A stretch of DNA of 64,000 bases from Streptomyces sp. NBC_00370 (GTDB lineage Bacteria; Actinomycetota; Actinomycetes; Streptomycetales; Streptomycetaceae). The stretch spans positions 4,371,501-4,435,500 of the forward strand of contig NZ_CP107968.1 of assembly GCF_036084755.1 (NCBI RefSeq), written 5' to 3'. Below, piece by piece: positions 52,481 to 61,646 of this stretch (the stretch's first letter is position 1; the number at the start of each line of letters is the position of its first letter). A model generated the notes under the pieces. That model was not told the origin of the DNA, did not search any database, and saw only the letters and a program-made list of their open reading frames with translations. The position numbers and the translations under genes are program-made.

Positions 52481-54136
52481 GTGAGCACCGAGAACGAGGG
52501 CACTGCGGCCCCGGCCGCCCCGTCCGTACCTCCCGTGCCGGATGCCGCTCCCGATGGCACACCCGCGTCCGCTCCGCGAGAGGCAGCGTACGAGCAGCCG
52601 TCGGCGACGGAGGGGTACCCGGGGCAGCCGGGCCACCCGCCGGCCCCGTCCGGTCAGCCGACCCAGCCCGGTCAGCATGCCCGGCCCGCTCAGCCCGCTC
52701 AGCCGGGCTACGCGGCGCAGGACCGGCCGTCCGACCAGCCGCCGTCGCCCGGCCCCGGGTACGGCGAGGGGCAGGGGCAGGGACAGGGCCCCGGCCAAGG
52801 AGAGGGACACGGCCACGCGTCGGCGGGCGGTCCCGACACCCCGCCTCCGCCGCCGGCCCAGGCGTCCGGTGCCGGCTGGCCGCCGCCCCCGCCCGTCTAC
52901 CCCGCGTACGGCGGCGGTGGCGGCGGTAACGACGGCGGGAACGGCGGGCCCGCCTGGGGCGCGCCCGATTCCAGCCACCACCACGCACCCGCGCCCCGCA
53001 GGCGCGCGGGCGGCCTGATCACGGCGATCATCGTCGGCGCGCTGGTCGCGGGCGGCGTCGGCGGCGGGATCGGCTACTGGGCGGCGGAGAGCAACGACGG
53101 AGGCTCGACGGGCTCGACGACGGTCTCGGCGGGCGAGGCCCCGAAGGTCAGCGACCGCGCCTCGGGCACGGTCGCCGCAGTGGCGGCCAAGGCGCTGCCG
53201 AGCGTGGTCACGCTTGAAGCCAAGAGCGGCGACGGCTCGGGCGACACGGGCACCGGCTTCATTTATGACAAACAGGGTCACATCCTGACCAACAACCACG
53301 TGGTGGCCTCGGCCGCCAACGGCGCCGCGATCACGGCGACCTTCTCCAACGGCAAGCAGTACGACGCCGAGGTCGTCGGCCGCGCCGAGGGGTACGACGT
53401 CGCTGTCATCAAACTGAAGAACGCGCCGTCAGGACTGACTCCGCTGGCCATCGGCAACTCGGACCAGGTCGCGGTCGGTGACTCGACGATCGCGATCGGC
53501 GCGCCGTTCGGCCTGTCCAACACCGTCACGACGGGCATCATCAGCGCGAAGAACCGCCCGGTCGCCTCCGGTGACGAGACGGGCAGCAGCAACTCGTACA
53601 TGAGCGCCCTGCAGACGGACGCGTCCATCAACCCGGGCAACTCCGGTGGCCCGCTGCTGGATTCGCGCGGCGCCGTGATCGGCATGAACTCCGCGATCCA
53701 GCCGTCGGGCGGCGGCAACGGCCAGTCGCAGGCGGGCTCCATCGGCCTCGGCTTCGCCATCCCGATCAACCAGGCGTCGACCGTGGCGAAGCAGCTCATC
53801 AAGACCGGCCAGCCGGTCTACCCGGTCATCGGCGCCACGGTCTCGATGGGCGACGAGAGCCAGGCCGGCACCGAGGGCGGCGACGGCGCGCAGATCACCA
53901 CCCAGGGTGAGGGCGGTACGCCGGCGGTCACCCCGGACGGCCCGGCGGCGAAGGCCGGACTCAAGGCGGGCGACGTCATCACCAAGTTCAACGACACGGC
54001 GATCGACAGCGGCCCGACCCTGATCGGCGAGATCTGGACACACAAGCCGGGCGACAAGGTGAACATCACCTACAAGCGCGACGGCAAGCAGTCGACCGTC
54101 CAACTGACCCTGGGCGAGCGCAAGGGCGACAGCTGA
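52481..54136 (+). CDS. HtrA/DegP-like membrane serine protease with PDZ domain
   Basis: A 551-residue S1C protease. The first 170 residues are Pro/Gln/Gly-rich and cytoplasmic. One transmembrane helix at about 175-200 (GGLITAIIVGALVAGGVGGGIGYW) precedes the trypsin-like domain. The triad is visible: His near 270 in TNNHVVAS, Asp near 306 in YDVAVIKL, Ser near 387 in NPGNSGGPLLD. A PDZ domain at about 440-545 contains GPAAKAGLKAGDVITKFND. It is anchored with its catalytic part outside, acting in envelope protein quality control. GTG start with AGGAGAAAG upstream. Confidence 0.95.
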   Translation: MSTENEGTAAPAAPSVPPVPDAAPDGTPASAPREAAYEQPSATEGYPGQPGHPPAPSGQPTQPGQHARPAQPAQPGYAAQDRPSDQPPSPGPGYGEGQGQGQGPGQGEGHGHASAGGPDTPPPPPAQASGAGWPPPPPVYPAYGGGGGGNDGGNGGPAWGAPDSSHHHAPAPRRRAGGLITAIIVGALVAGGVGGGIGYWAAESNDGGSTGSTTVSAGEAPKVSDRASGTVAAVAAKALPSVVTLEAKSGDGSGDTGTGFIYDKQGHILTNNHVVASAANGAAITATFSNGKQYDAEVVGRAEGYDVAVIKLKNAPSGLTPLAIGNSDQVAVGDSTIAIGAPFGLSNTVTTGIISAKNRPVASGDETGSSNSYMSALQTDASINPGNSGGPLLDSRGAVIGMNSAIQPSGGGNGQSQAGSIGLGFAIPINQASTVAKQLIKTGQPVYPVIGATVSMGDESQAGTEGGDGAQITTQGEGGTPAVTPDGPAAKAGLKAGDVITKFNDTAIDSGPTLIGEIWTHKPGDKVNITYKRDGKQSTVQLTLGERKGDS

Positions 54137-54180
54137 CGGGCAGCTGACGGGTCGTACCCGAAGCAGCGCGAGGATGAGGC

Positions 54181-54576
54181 ATGGCTGACGTCTGGGTGGC
54201 AACGAACAGAGAGGGACGGCTCTACGACCATCTGCCGCCCGACTCGTACGACTTGGTCCACGCGGACGAGATCCGCAGCCTCAGCATCGACCGCGCGTCC
54301 CGCACCACCCTCGTCGCCCAGACAACAGGCCTGGACCGCCCGGGCGTTGCGCTCGTCGCGATGCGAAGCGACCGCGTGGGCGACCAACTGCCCCCGGATC
54401 TGCACCTGGAGCTGCTGGCGGCACTGACGGCGGCCCGCAGAAAAGCCCAACACCTGGACGAGCCGGTGGTCCTGCACGCGGACTGGCACGAGGGCAGGGG
54501 CTGGTGCTGGATGCTCTACACCCTCCACGAATTCCGTGCCTACGCGGCCGCCAAGCAGAAACGGCCGAGAGGCTGA
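54181..54576 (+). CDS. Small conserved protein of unknown function
   Basis: A 131-residue soluble protein (MADVWVATNREGRLYDHLPPDSYDLVHADEIRS...) with many charged residues and no signal peptide or recognised motif. It starts 44 bp after the protease gene on the same strand and is likely co-transcribed. The following 283 bp contain no gene; they precede the ThiF-like gene. Confidence 0.72.
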   Translation: MADVWVATNREGRLYDHLPPDSYDLVHADEIRSLSIDRASRTTLVAQTTGLDRPGVALVAMRSDRVGDQLPPDLHLELLAALTAARRKAQHLDEPVVLHADWHEGRGWCWMLYTLHEFRAYAAAKQKRPRG

Positions 54577-54859
54577 CGCCCGGAAGACCGGCGGGACCAG
54601 GACGGTCACCGTCACGTCCTGTCGGCGAGACCCGTCAACGGGCCTCCCCACAGCGCGAGTACGGGTGACGAGCCGGGCGGCCCGCACGGGAACGTACCGA
54701 GTCACCGTGGCCTTCACCGAACCTTCGGCGCCCCGACGGACACGACCTTCGCCGCCCCGCCCACCCCAACCGCGGGGACGGAGTAGAAGATCAATTCGAG
54801 TGTGCCCCCGAGGGTGACGTGTCGCCGTCCAAGATCGTCCGCTTGCTAGCGTCCTCGCC

Positions 54860-56032
54860 GTGATCGACACCATCCACCCCGGGTCGGCATCGGAACCGAG
54901 CGAATCGTTTCGTCCGATGCTGCTGGACCCGGCAGACGCCGCTGACGCCGCCGCCCTGGCCGCACTGCGGGATTCGCCGCTCGTGCACGAGATCCACGAC
55001 CGGATCGCGGACCAGGTCGCGGAACTCGTCCGCTGCCTGGCACCTGGAGAAACCTTTACTCGGCAGGCCATGGACCGCGCGGTCGCCGACGCGACAGGCG
55101 GACGGCCCGACACGTACGGCAGCTGGGCCTGGTACCCGTGGTCGGGCCAGCTGGTCCACGTACTGCCCGAAACCGAGTTCCGTCTGGTGCGCTTCGACCG
55201 CAACCGCGACAAGATCACCCGCGAGCAGCAGCAGACGCTGCTCCGGCGGCGGGTGGGTGTCATCGGCCTGTCGGTCGGCAGCAGCGCCGCGCTGACCTGC
55301 GCGATGGAGGGTGTCGGCGGAGCCTTCCGGCTTGCGGACTTCGACCGGCTGAGCCTGTCGAACCTGAACCGGCTGCGCGCAGGCGTCCACGAACTGGGCG
55401 TGGAGAAGAGCCTGTTGTGCGCCCGGCGCATGTACGAGCTGGATCCCTACCTGGACATCGAGGTCTACCGCGCCGGCGTCACGGACGAGACGGTCGAAGA
55501 CTTCTTCGGCGGTGACGGTGACAGCGGCGGTGACGGCGGTGACGGCGGCCGGGGCCTGGACCTGCTGATCGAGGAGTGCGACACCCCGTGGGTGAAGGTC
55601 GCCGCCCGCGAACACGCACGCCGCCGCCGGATTCCCGTCCTCATGGACACCAACGACCGCGGGCTGCTCGACATCGAACGCTTCGACATCGAGCCGGACC
55701 GCCCGCTCTTCCACGGCCGCACCGGCGACACGACCGCCGCCGACGTACGCGGCCTTGACCGGGCCGAGACGGTCCGCTTCCTGCTCCGCGTCGTGGACGA
55801 ACAGGGGCTGAGCCCCGCCATGACCGACGCCCTCACCCGCGTCGGCAGCACCCTCTCCAGCTGGCCCCAACTCGCCGGCGGCGTCATGCTCGGCGCCGCC
55901 CTGGTCACCGACACCGCCCGCCGCATCCTGCTCGGCGAACCCGTGCCTTCGGGCCGCCACTACATCGACCTCGACTCCCACATCCCCGCCCGGGCCGCCG
56001 CCCTCCCCACACCACTCGGAGCCACCCTGTGA
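54860..56032 (+). CDS. ThiF/E1-like adenylating protein
   Basis: A 390-residue protein with a ThiF-type Rossmann domain in the middle: RRRVGVIGLSVGSSAALTCAMEGVGGAFRLADFDRLSLSNLNR is the ATP-binding region. A later IEECDTPWVKVAAREHARRRRIPVLMDTNDRG follows. The zinc-binding CxxC pairs of true E1/MoeB enzymes are missing. A short GDGDSGGDGGDGG insertion lies near residue 217. It resembles the first part of mycobacterial Rv1355c-like proteins. The modified substrate is unknown. GTG start. The stop overlaps the GNAT gene (GTGA). Confidence 0.82.
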   Translation: MIDTIHPGSASEPSESFRPMLLDPADAADAAALAALRDSPLVHEIHDRIADQVAELVRCLAPGETFTRQAMDRAVADATGGRPDTYGSWAWYPWSGQLVHVLPETEFRLVRFDRNRDKITREQQQTLLRRRVGVIGLSVGSSAALTCAMEGVGGAFRLADFDRLSLSNLNRLRAGVHELGVEKSLLCARRMYELDPYLDIEVYRAGVTDETVEDFFGGDGDSGGDGGDGGRGLDLLIEECDTPWVKVAAREHARRRRIPVLMDTNDRGLLDIERFDIEPDRPLFHGRTGDTTAADVRGLDRAETVRFLLRVVDEQGLSPAMTDALTRVGSTLSSWPQLAGGVMLGAALVTDTARRILLGEPVPSGRHYIDLDSHIPARAAALPTPLGATL

Positions 56033-56634
56033 ACCGCATCCCCGAGCTGCGAGGAGACCACCTGCGCCTGCGGGAGCTGCACGCCGACGACCACGACCGG
56101 TTCGCCAGCATCCTCACCCACCGCGTACTGACCCGCTTCCTCGGCATCGACCGCATGGACGCTGACCAGGCCCACGACACCTTCGCCCAGTGCCTCGCCC
56201 AGCCCCACACCCACCCGCGACGCAAGTACACCCTCGCGGTCTGCGCCCTGGACGACGACGCCCTCGTCGGCACCATGGGCATGCTGGTCGAGGACTACGG
56301 AAGCAACGCGATGCTCACCAGCCTGGCCCTGCTGCCCGGCGCCCCGGTGAGCGGCCACGGCCACGAAGCGGGCCGCCTGCTGATGGCGTACGGCTTCGGC
56401 AGCCTGAACCTCCACCGCATCTGGGCCGGCCACCGCAGCGACCACCACTACATGCCCCAGGTGATGCACGCGGCCGGCCTCCGCCCCGAAGCCACCCTCC
56501 GTCAGCTCTTCCACACCCAGGGCTGCTGGCACGACGTCACCACGTACGCCACGGTCGCCCCGGACTGGAAACTCCAGGCCACCGAAACGGAACTGGCGAT
56601 CCTGGACAGAACGCCCCAACTCGACCGAGTCTGA
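56029..56634 (+). CDS. GNAT-family N-acetyltransferase
   Basis: A 201-residue acetyltransferase of the RimJ/L-like type. LRGDHLRLRELHADDHDRFASILTHRV opens the fold. The acetyl-CoA region is around GAPVSGHGHEAGRLLMAYGFGSLNLHRIWAGHRSDH, followed by the typical MHAAGLRPEATLRQLFHTQG. GTG 56029 overlaps the ThiF-like gene, so the two are made together and probably act on the same substrate. The substrate is not indicated. Confidence 0.87.
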   Translation: MNRIPELRGDHLRLRELHADDHDRFASILTHRVLTRFLGIDRMDADQAHDTFAQCLAQPHTHPRRKYTLAVCALDDDALVGTMGMLVEDYGSNAMLTSLALLPGAPVSGHGHEAGRLLMAYGFGSLNLHRIWAGHRSDHHYMPQVMHAAGLRPEATLRQLFHTQGCWHDVTTYATVAPDWKLQATETELAILDRTPQLDRV

Positions 56635-56735
56635 AGCTCCCTCACCCCCCGCCCGGCCCCCACGGCCCAGGCACGAGCAAGGACCCCCCACAGCCGGTAG
56701 GCTGTAGCCGCTCCACCGCTGGTCGGCGGGGCGGA

Positions 56736-56822
56736 GGTGGGTTGCCCGAGCGGCCTAAGGGAACGGTCTTGAAAACCGTCGTGGCAGCGATGTCACCGTG
56801 GGTTCAAATCCCACACCCACCG
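56736..56822 (+). tRNA. tRNA-Ser (UGA)
   Basis: Cloverleaf of 87 nt: acceptor GGTGGGT/ACCCACC, D-arm CCCGAGCGGCCTAAGGG, anticodon stem ACGGT/ACCGT with loop CTTGAAA (anticodon TGA), long variable arm CGTGGCAGCGATGTCACC, T-arm GTGGG-TTCAAAT-CCCAC, discriminator G. CCA is not fully encoded. It reads serine UCA codons by wobble and modification. Confidence 0.95.
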
Positions 56823-56883
56823 CACGTGAACGGCCCCTGACCGGGTGACTCGGTCGGGGGCCGTTCTTATGTGGCGGTGAGGG

Positions 56884-58170
56884 TCAGCCTTGTTGGGCTA
56901 CTTCCCACTCCGAGCCGCCCAGGGGGTAGTCGTACCTCGGGCGGCCCGTCGAGGCGCTGGTGCGGAAGGGTTTGCCGTGGTCGTTCACCAGGAGCTTGCC
57001 GGTGCGGGGGCCGCTGGACCATTCCAGTTCCAGGTACCAGCTGACGTCGCGGGTCTTCGAGCCGGCGGAGATGTAGAAGACCTCGGGGTCCGACTCGCTG
57101 ACCTTGTACGGGAAGTCCCGCTGGCCCGCCTTCGGTACGGAGCTGGGGCGGCCGGCGTCCAGGTTGATCGCGAAGGACTTGGTGGAGACGCCCCCGCCGC
57201 AGCCGACGCCCATCGCGTAGTCCGTCCAGGGGAGGGGGGCGTCGCTTTTCACGATGTGCACGTTCAGGGCTGTCAGTACGACGGTGTCGCTGCCCGTGCC
57301 CTGCACCGTCAGCTCGATGAACTGGTTGTCGCTCGCGACCCCGCCGAGTGCGCCGACCCAGCCGGGTGCGTCCTGTTCGGTGGGCGGCGGGGGGACCTGG
57401 GTCGGCGGGCTGTCGATCAAGTAGTGCTGACTGCACGGGTCCTCGAAGGCGTACGGACGGGTGGACACCGCCACCGGGACCGCGTTGCCTGCCTGGTGGG
57501 AAGCCGGCGGGTTCGGCTTCTCTTGCGTGGGGTGCGAGACGGAGGCGGAGGGCGGGGCGGGGGACGACGGTTTCTTGGAGCTGCGGTGCGACGGGGAGGG
57601 GGAGGACGTGGTGTTGTCCCCCGGCTTTTGGTCCGGGCTCTCCGACACGGCCGTGGCCGCTGACCGGTCTTTGGTGCCAGTGGTTGCCCCCATGCCGTAC
57701 GCGACGGCCGGGACGGCAAGCGCCACGACTGCCACCGCGGCGAGGGTCAGGCGGAGGCGCCGGCGTTTGGTACGGGGCTCCGTCTCGTCGTGCGGGTGGG
57801 TGTCGGTGGCGGGGGTCGGCGCGGCCGGTTCTGGTGCTGGGGTCGGTACCGCGGCCTCGGGCTTGGTGGGCTCAGGTGCCGGGGCCTGAGTTTCCGGGGC
57901 GGGCGTCGCCGAGCGGGCCCGGCGTCTCGCCTCGTCGGCCATGATCCACCGGCGGTGCAGCTCGACCATTTCCTCGGCGCTCGCTCCGCAGAGCCGTGCA
58001 AGCCGCTCGACCGACGCGTAGTCGGTCGGTACGGCGTCCCCGTTGCAGTAGCGGTGCAGCGTGGACGTACTCACATGGAGCTTGGCCGCGAGGACGCCGT
58101 AGCTGCGTCCTGAGCGGTCCTTCAACTCCCTGAGCAGTTCAGCGAAAGCCTCGGCCTCGGTCGTCGCCAC
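56884..58170 (-). CDS. Membrane-anchored XRE-type regulator
   Basis: A 428-residue single-pass protein. The XRE helix-turn-helix (about 5-75) includes SYGVLAAKLHVSTSTLHRYCNG and YASVERLARLCGAS. A Pro/Ala/Glu-rich linker precedes one membrane helix (about 143-165, LTLAAVAVVALAVPAVAYGMG). Outside lie a Ser/Pro/Thr-rich stalk and a C-terminal domain of about 180 residues with two Cys near FEDPCSQHY and VGCGGGV. The layout suggests sensing outside and DNA binding inside. GTG 58170 has GAGGAGG 8 nt upstream. A similar linker-TM-stalk design is widespread in Streptomyces but uncharacterised. Confidence 0.85.
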   Translation of the reverse strand: MATTEAEAFAELLRELKDRSGRSYGVLAAKLHVSTSTLHRYCNGDAVPTDYASVERLARLCGASAEEMVELHRRWIMADEARRRARSATPAPETQAPAPEPTKPEAAVPTPAPEPAAPTPATDTHPHDETEPRTKRRRLRLTLAAVAVVALAVPAVAYGMGATTGTKDRSAATAVSESPDQKPGDNTTSSPSPSHRSSKKPSSPAPPSASVSHPTQEKPNPPASHQAGNAVPVAVSTRPYAFEDPCSQHYLIDSPPTQVPPPPTEQDAPGWVGALGGVASDNQFIELTVQGTGSDTVVLTALNVHIVKSDAPLPWTDYAMGVGCGGGVSTKSFAINLDAGRPSSVPKAGQRDFPYKVSESDPEVFYISAGSKTRDVSWYLELEWSSGPRTGKLLVNDHGKPFRTSASTGRPRYDYPLGGSEWEVAQQG

Positions 58171-58317
58171 CCGTTGTTCCTCCTCGTCGTCCCTGCGGGA
58201 CCGTCCCAGGAACGCGTTCCAGGGAGACCACATATCACCAGGTCAGATGGTGCGTGAGCGTTCCAGCATCCCCCATTGTCCGCTGCCGGTTGCGGGCGCT
58301 TCCGGCCGCCCCGCAAG

Positions 58318-58449
58318 GTGAGTGCAGCACCAACCGAACGGGGAGCCGTCATCAGAATCCGACTCCGTATCAGTCTGGTCGACTGGTTGGCCGTCATCGT
58401 CCTGATCGTCTCCACGACGATCGTGATCACGATCGTCAACCGTCACTGA
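58318..58449 (+). CDS. Small single-helix membrane peptide
   Basis: A 43-residue frame (GTG start, TGA 58447-58449) with a basic segment RIRLRIS, then a hydrophobic helix LVDWLAVIVLIVSTTIVITIV and NRH. No strong ribosome binding site precedes it, although GCAAG is present. It lies divergently from the XRE regulator and upstream of a DUF4232 lipoprotein. The amphipathic-to-hydrophobic layout is not expected by chance, so it is probably real; function unknown. Confidence 0.5.
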   Translation: MSAAPTERGAVIRIRLRISLVDWLAVIVLIVSTTIVITIVNRH

Positions 58450-58504
58450 CCACGTCGCAACCACCTCAAGATCCATCACCTCATCGAAACGGGGCTACAT
58501 CCGC

Positions 58505-59239
58505 ATGCGTACTATCCGTAACCGCAACGTCACCCTTGCCGCCACCGCGCTCGTCGCCTCCCTCGCACTCACCGCTTGCGGGTCGGGCGAATCCTCCGGC
58601 GCCGCGAAGGACACGGCGAAGGGTGCCACCGAGACCGCGGTGTCCGGGCACGAGTCGGCGGCAACCGACGCTCCCACCCAGGGGTCTGCGGGCTCCTCGG
58701 ACTCGACGGGTTCCACGGACAGCAAGGAGCAGGCGCCCGCAGCTCAGGTCAGCAGCAAGGGCGTCAAGGGGAGCAGTGGGAGCAAGGGGAGTAAGGGGAG
58801 CAAGGGCGGCTCCAGCACCAAGTACGTCACCTGCACCGGTTCCAACACCAAGGTCAAGATCAGCCAGGTGAGCCGGCCCATCAACCACCTGCTCCTGACG
58901 GTCGTCAACACCGGCAGCACGAACTGCGACGCCTACTACGCCCCCTTCCTCCGCTTCGACCAGGCCCAGGCCGCGACGCAGATCATCGAGGACAGCCAGC
59001 CGCAGGCCGTCGTCACACTCGCCCCGGGGGAGGCGGCCTACGCCTCGATCTCCCTGAACGGTGACGGGAACCCGCAGCTCCCGGCGAAGAAGCTGACCGT
59101 GTCCTTCCCCGGCCGCGACAACCAGGGCTCGGTGGGTGCCGCCTCGGCCCCGATCACCCTCCCCGCGGGAACCCGCATCGCCGACGACACCTCTGTGACG
59201 TACTGGCAGTCGGACATGGCCGACGCCCTCACCTGGTGA
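58505..59239 (+). CDS. DUF4232 lipoprotein
   Basis: A 244-residue lipoprotein: signal with lipobox LTAC (Cys about 25), then a Ser/Thr/Ala/Gly-rich spacer with GSKGSKGSKGG repeats. A DUF4232-like domain follows with conserved Cys in VTCTGSN and TNCDAYY. The domain is frequent in Streptomyces surface lipoproteins and its role is not known. It ends before a 17-bp terminator shared with the convergent PASTA gene. Confidence 0.87.
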   Translation: MRTIRNRNVTLAATALVASLALTACGSGESSGAAKDTAKGATETAVSGHESAATDAPTQGSAGSSDSTGSTDSKEQAPAAQVSSKGVKGSSGSKGSKGSKGGSSTKYVTCTGSNTKVKISQVSRPINHLLLTVVNTGSTNCDAYYAPFLRFDQAQAATQIIEDSQPQAVVTLAPGEAAYASISLNGDGNPQLPAKKLTVSFPGRDNQGSVGAASAPITLPAGTRIADDTSVTYWQSDMADALTW

Positions 59240-59271
59240 CGCACCTGCGCTCCGTCATCCTCGGGGCGTAC

Positions 59272-59310
59272 ACAGGCCAGGCCACTCCACGACGGAGTGG
59301 CCTGGCCTGT
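59272..59310. terminator. Strong bidirectional terminator
   Basis: Perfect 17-bp inverted repeat beginning ACAGGCCAGGCCACTCC with a 5-nt loop, between the convergent DUF4232 and PASTA lipoprotein genes. Confidence 0.85.
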
Positions 59311-59322
59311 TCGCGGGTCGGA

Positions 59323-59793
59323 CTACGGGCAGGACTCCTCGGTCTTCACTGCCCCGAAGTCCACCCTGGTGTCCGTCGGCCGGTCTCCCGCGGTGGGCGT
59401 CTGCGAACAGACCGTCCAGTTGCGGTCCAGGATCTGCATGCGGCCGGATCCCAGGGCGTCGTGCGAGGTGAGTACGTAGAACCCCGCCGCCTGTGCTTGG
59501 TCCTGGGCCGACTGCAGGTCCTGGCCGGTGAGATCCGGGAGGGCGGCGGAGTCCCCCGCGGCGTCCGCGCCGTCCGGTGCGGCACCGTCGTCCGATGCGG
59601 CGGGGTCGTCCGGTGCGGCACCGTCGTCCGGTGTGTCGGGGTCAGCCGATGTCGCGACAGGCGCCGCGGGTTGGCCGGCGGTCGGCTCCTGCGGCGGCGG
59701 CGTCGAAGCCGTATCGGGTGACCCCGCCGTACAGGCCGTGAGCGCGAGGAGTGCGACAGCGGCTACGCCTGCTGTGGTGATGCGGATGTGCAT
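59323..59793 (-). CDS. Lipoprotein with one PASTA domain
   Basis: A 156-residue protein. The signal ends with lipobox LTACT (Cys about 21). A Pro/Asp/Ala-rich linker with PDDGAAPDDPAAS repeats precedes a single PASTA domain (about 90-156): ALPDLTGQDLQSAQDQAQAAGFYVLTSHDALG with WTVCSQTPTAGDR. PASTA domains usually bind peptidoglycan. ATG 59793 has GGGGGGA upstream. The repeats in the linker come from tandem codon repeats. Confidence 0.85.
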   Translation of the reverse strand: MHIRITTAGVAAVALLALTACTAGSPDTASTPPPQEPTAGQPAAPVATSADPDTPDDGAAPDDPAASDDGAAPDGADAAGDSAALPDLTGQDLQSAQDQAQAAGFYVLTSHDALGSGRMQILDRNWTVCSQTPTAGDRPTDTRVDFGAVKTEESCP

Positions 59794-59906
59794 GGTCCCC
59801 CCAAGGACGTCGCGGATCAGGGCGCCCAGCATGGGGGTTGAGGGACGGACATATGCGGAAAGGGCGAAGGACCACCCGATAGTGAGGAGGAGGTCGAACG
59901 CGGGCG

Positions 59907-60134
59907 TCACGCGCCGGCGGTCTCCTTCGCCAGGCGGCGGGCCTGTAGTGCGCGGATCACGCTGTGGACGCGTACCGCGGTGAAGGCGAGGACCACGAGG
60001 CCGAGGACGGCGAAGACCGGCTTTCCGTCGGTGGCGGCCAGGTAGAAGAGGAAGCCGCTGAAGGGGACGCCGAGCACGATGAACAGGGGCTCGCGGACCC
60101 AGAACGGGAGGAAGTTGAGCAGCAGTCCGAGCAT
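59907..60134 (-). CDS. Small membrane protein
   Basis: A 75-residue protein with two hydrophobic stretches (GLLLNFLPFWVREPLFIVLGVPFSGFLFYLAA and FAVLGLVVLAFTAVRVHS) and a basic C-terminus. No known family. Codon bias is typical of genes here. It lies upstream of the PASTA lipoprotein on the same strand. Confidence 0.7.
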   Translation of the reverse strand: MLGLLLNFLPFWVREPLFIVLGVPFSGFLFYLAATDGKPVFAVLGLVVLAFTAVRVHSVIRALQARRLAKETAGA

Positions 60135-60236
60135 GGCCGCACTTCATCAGGTCCAGGCAGATATGCGCTGTGACGGAGGCCATAGTTCCGCCATCCTTGA
60201 GGGCAACGTCAGTTCACGGTGAGGGAGTTCGGCGCG

Positions 60237-61004
60237 ATGGATCTGGTGACTCTGCTGTCCGCCGGGGTGGCCGTGGTCAGCGCTTCCGTGGCCGCCGTGC
60301 TGGGCTACTGGCAGCAGCGGCGGTTGCGGACCATGGAGCAGCGCAATCTCATGGACCAGTACGGCGCCTCGCTCGCATGGGCGGCCTTCGACCTGCAGAG
60401 CAGGCTGTTCAACATTCTGCGCGGGCACGTGCTGGACCGAACACCCGGAGCGGGGGCGGGGTTTCTGAGTTCGTTCCTGTCTCGTGGTACCCCGGAGGAG
60501 GGCGAGTACGTACGGCGGAGCACGGTGTTCGTGCTCGCCGAGTACCTCGGCTGGGTGGAGATGCTCCGGCGCGACGTGCAGTTCCTCGATCTCGGCCGGT
60601 CCCGGGTCAATCGGGACGTCATGGTCAAGATCTCCGAGATCGGGTCGGCGCTCAGCCAGATCTCGGCGGACGGCAACGAGTTGCGTCTCTTCCGTACGCA
60701 TCAGCGCGCGATCGGTGAGCTGATGATCCATGCGGGCGGGGAGCCCGGCCGGCGGCGGTGTCTGGGGTACGTGGAGTTCTGCGCGCGGTTGGACGCGGAC
60801 GAGGAGTTCCGTGAGTGGTTCCGGCAGCCGCTCGACGACGTCGACCGGCTCGCGGACGACGCTGGGCCCTCGTTCGCCCGCATCGAGGGCATTCAGCAGC
60901 AACTGATCGCTCTCGTCGAGGTGTTGGATCCGAAGGCGGTGCGATTTCCGCAGTTCCGGCAGGCGTTCGACCGGGACCGGCATCCCGGGCTGTTCTCGTC
61001 CTGA
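60237..61004 (+). CDS. Membrane-anchored protein of unknown function
   Basis: A 255-residue protein with one N-terminal membrane helix (LVTLLSAGVAVVSASVAAVLGYW) and a cytoplasmic helical domain of about 225 residues (LMDQYGASLAWAAFDLQSRLFN; DEEFREWFRQPLDDVDRLADD). I recognise no motif. ATG 60237 is preferred because GGGAG lies upstream; a GTG six codons earlier is possible. It is divergent from the small membrane protein. Confidence 0.75.
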   Translation: MDLVTLLSAGVAVVSASVAAVLGYWQQRRLRTMEQRNLMDQYGASLAWAAFDLQSRLFNILRGHVLDRTPGAGAGFLSSFLSRGTPEEGEYVRRSTVFVLAEYLGWVEMLRRDVQFLDLGRSRVNRDVMVKISEIGSALSQISADGNELRLFRTHQRAIGELMIHAGGEPGRRRCLGYVEFCARLDADEEFREWFRQPLDDVDRLADDAGPSFARIEGIQQQLIALVEVLDPKAVRFPQFRQAFDRDRHPGLFSS

Positions 61005-61162
61005 TGGGGTGGCGGGGGCCTGTCCGGGAGGGGAGTCAACCGCCAGGTTTATCCGATTGACGTCCGGATTCTGTAACTGCGCCTCGGTGTGGGTGTGTTG
61101 TTCGTACTCTGAGCTTCCGCCGGGACCCGTGGGGGGTGCCCCGGCTCTAGGACGGGACGTTC

Positions 61163-61618
61163 ATGCTCCAGATACGCACCATCGCCACCGCCGTCGCCGC
61201 GACGGCTCTCGCCGGGGCCGCGTTGCTGCCGACCCAGGCGCAGGCGGCTGCCGGGTCGGTCCACCTGACCAAGATCTACTACAACTCGCCGGGCTCGGAC
61301 ACGCGTTCCACCAAGAGCCTCAACGCCGAGTACGTGCAGATCAAGAACACCACGACGAAGTCCGTGAGCCTTAAGGGCTGGACGCTGGTGGACGCCTCGG
61401 CGCACAAGTACACCTTCGGTACGTTCACGCTCGGTAAGGGCAAGACCGTCACCGTGCACACCGGCAAGGGCACCAACACGTCCGTGAGCCGCTACCAGGG
61501 GCGGGCCGCGTACGTCTGGAACAACGACAAGGACAAGGCGACGTTCAAGAAGGCGAACGGCACGGTCGCCGACACCTGCTCGTACAACTCGACAAAGGTC
61601 TCATCCAAGGTGTGCTGA
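61163..61618 (+). CDS. Secreted lamin-tail-domain protein
   Basis: A 151-residue secreted protein. The signal peptide ends near AQA (about 28) and the rest is a lamin-tail beta-sandwich: LTKIYYNSPGSD, NAEYVQIKNTTTKSVSLKGWTLVD, ADTCSYNS. LTD proteins occur in many Streptomyces and may bind surfaces or DNA; function unknown. Confidence 0.87.
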   Translation: MLQIRTIATAVAATALAGAALLPTQAQAAAGSVHLTKIYYNSPGSDTRSTKSLNAEYVQIKNTTTKSVSLKGWTLVDASAHKYTFGTFTLGKGKTVTVHTGKGTNTSVSRYQGRAAYVWNNDKDKATFKKANGTVADTCSYNSTKVSSKVC

Positions 61619-61646
61619 CCGCGACGACGGTGGGCAGACGACCAGC

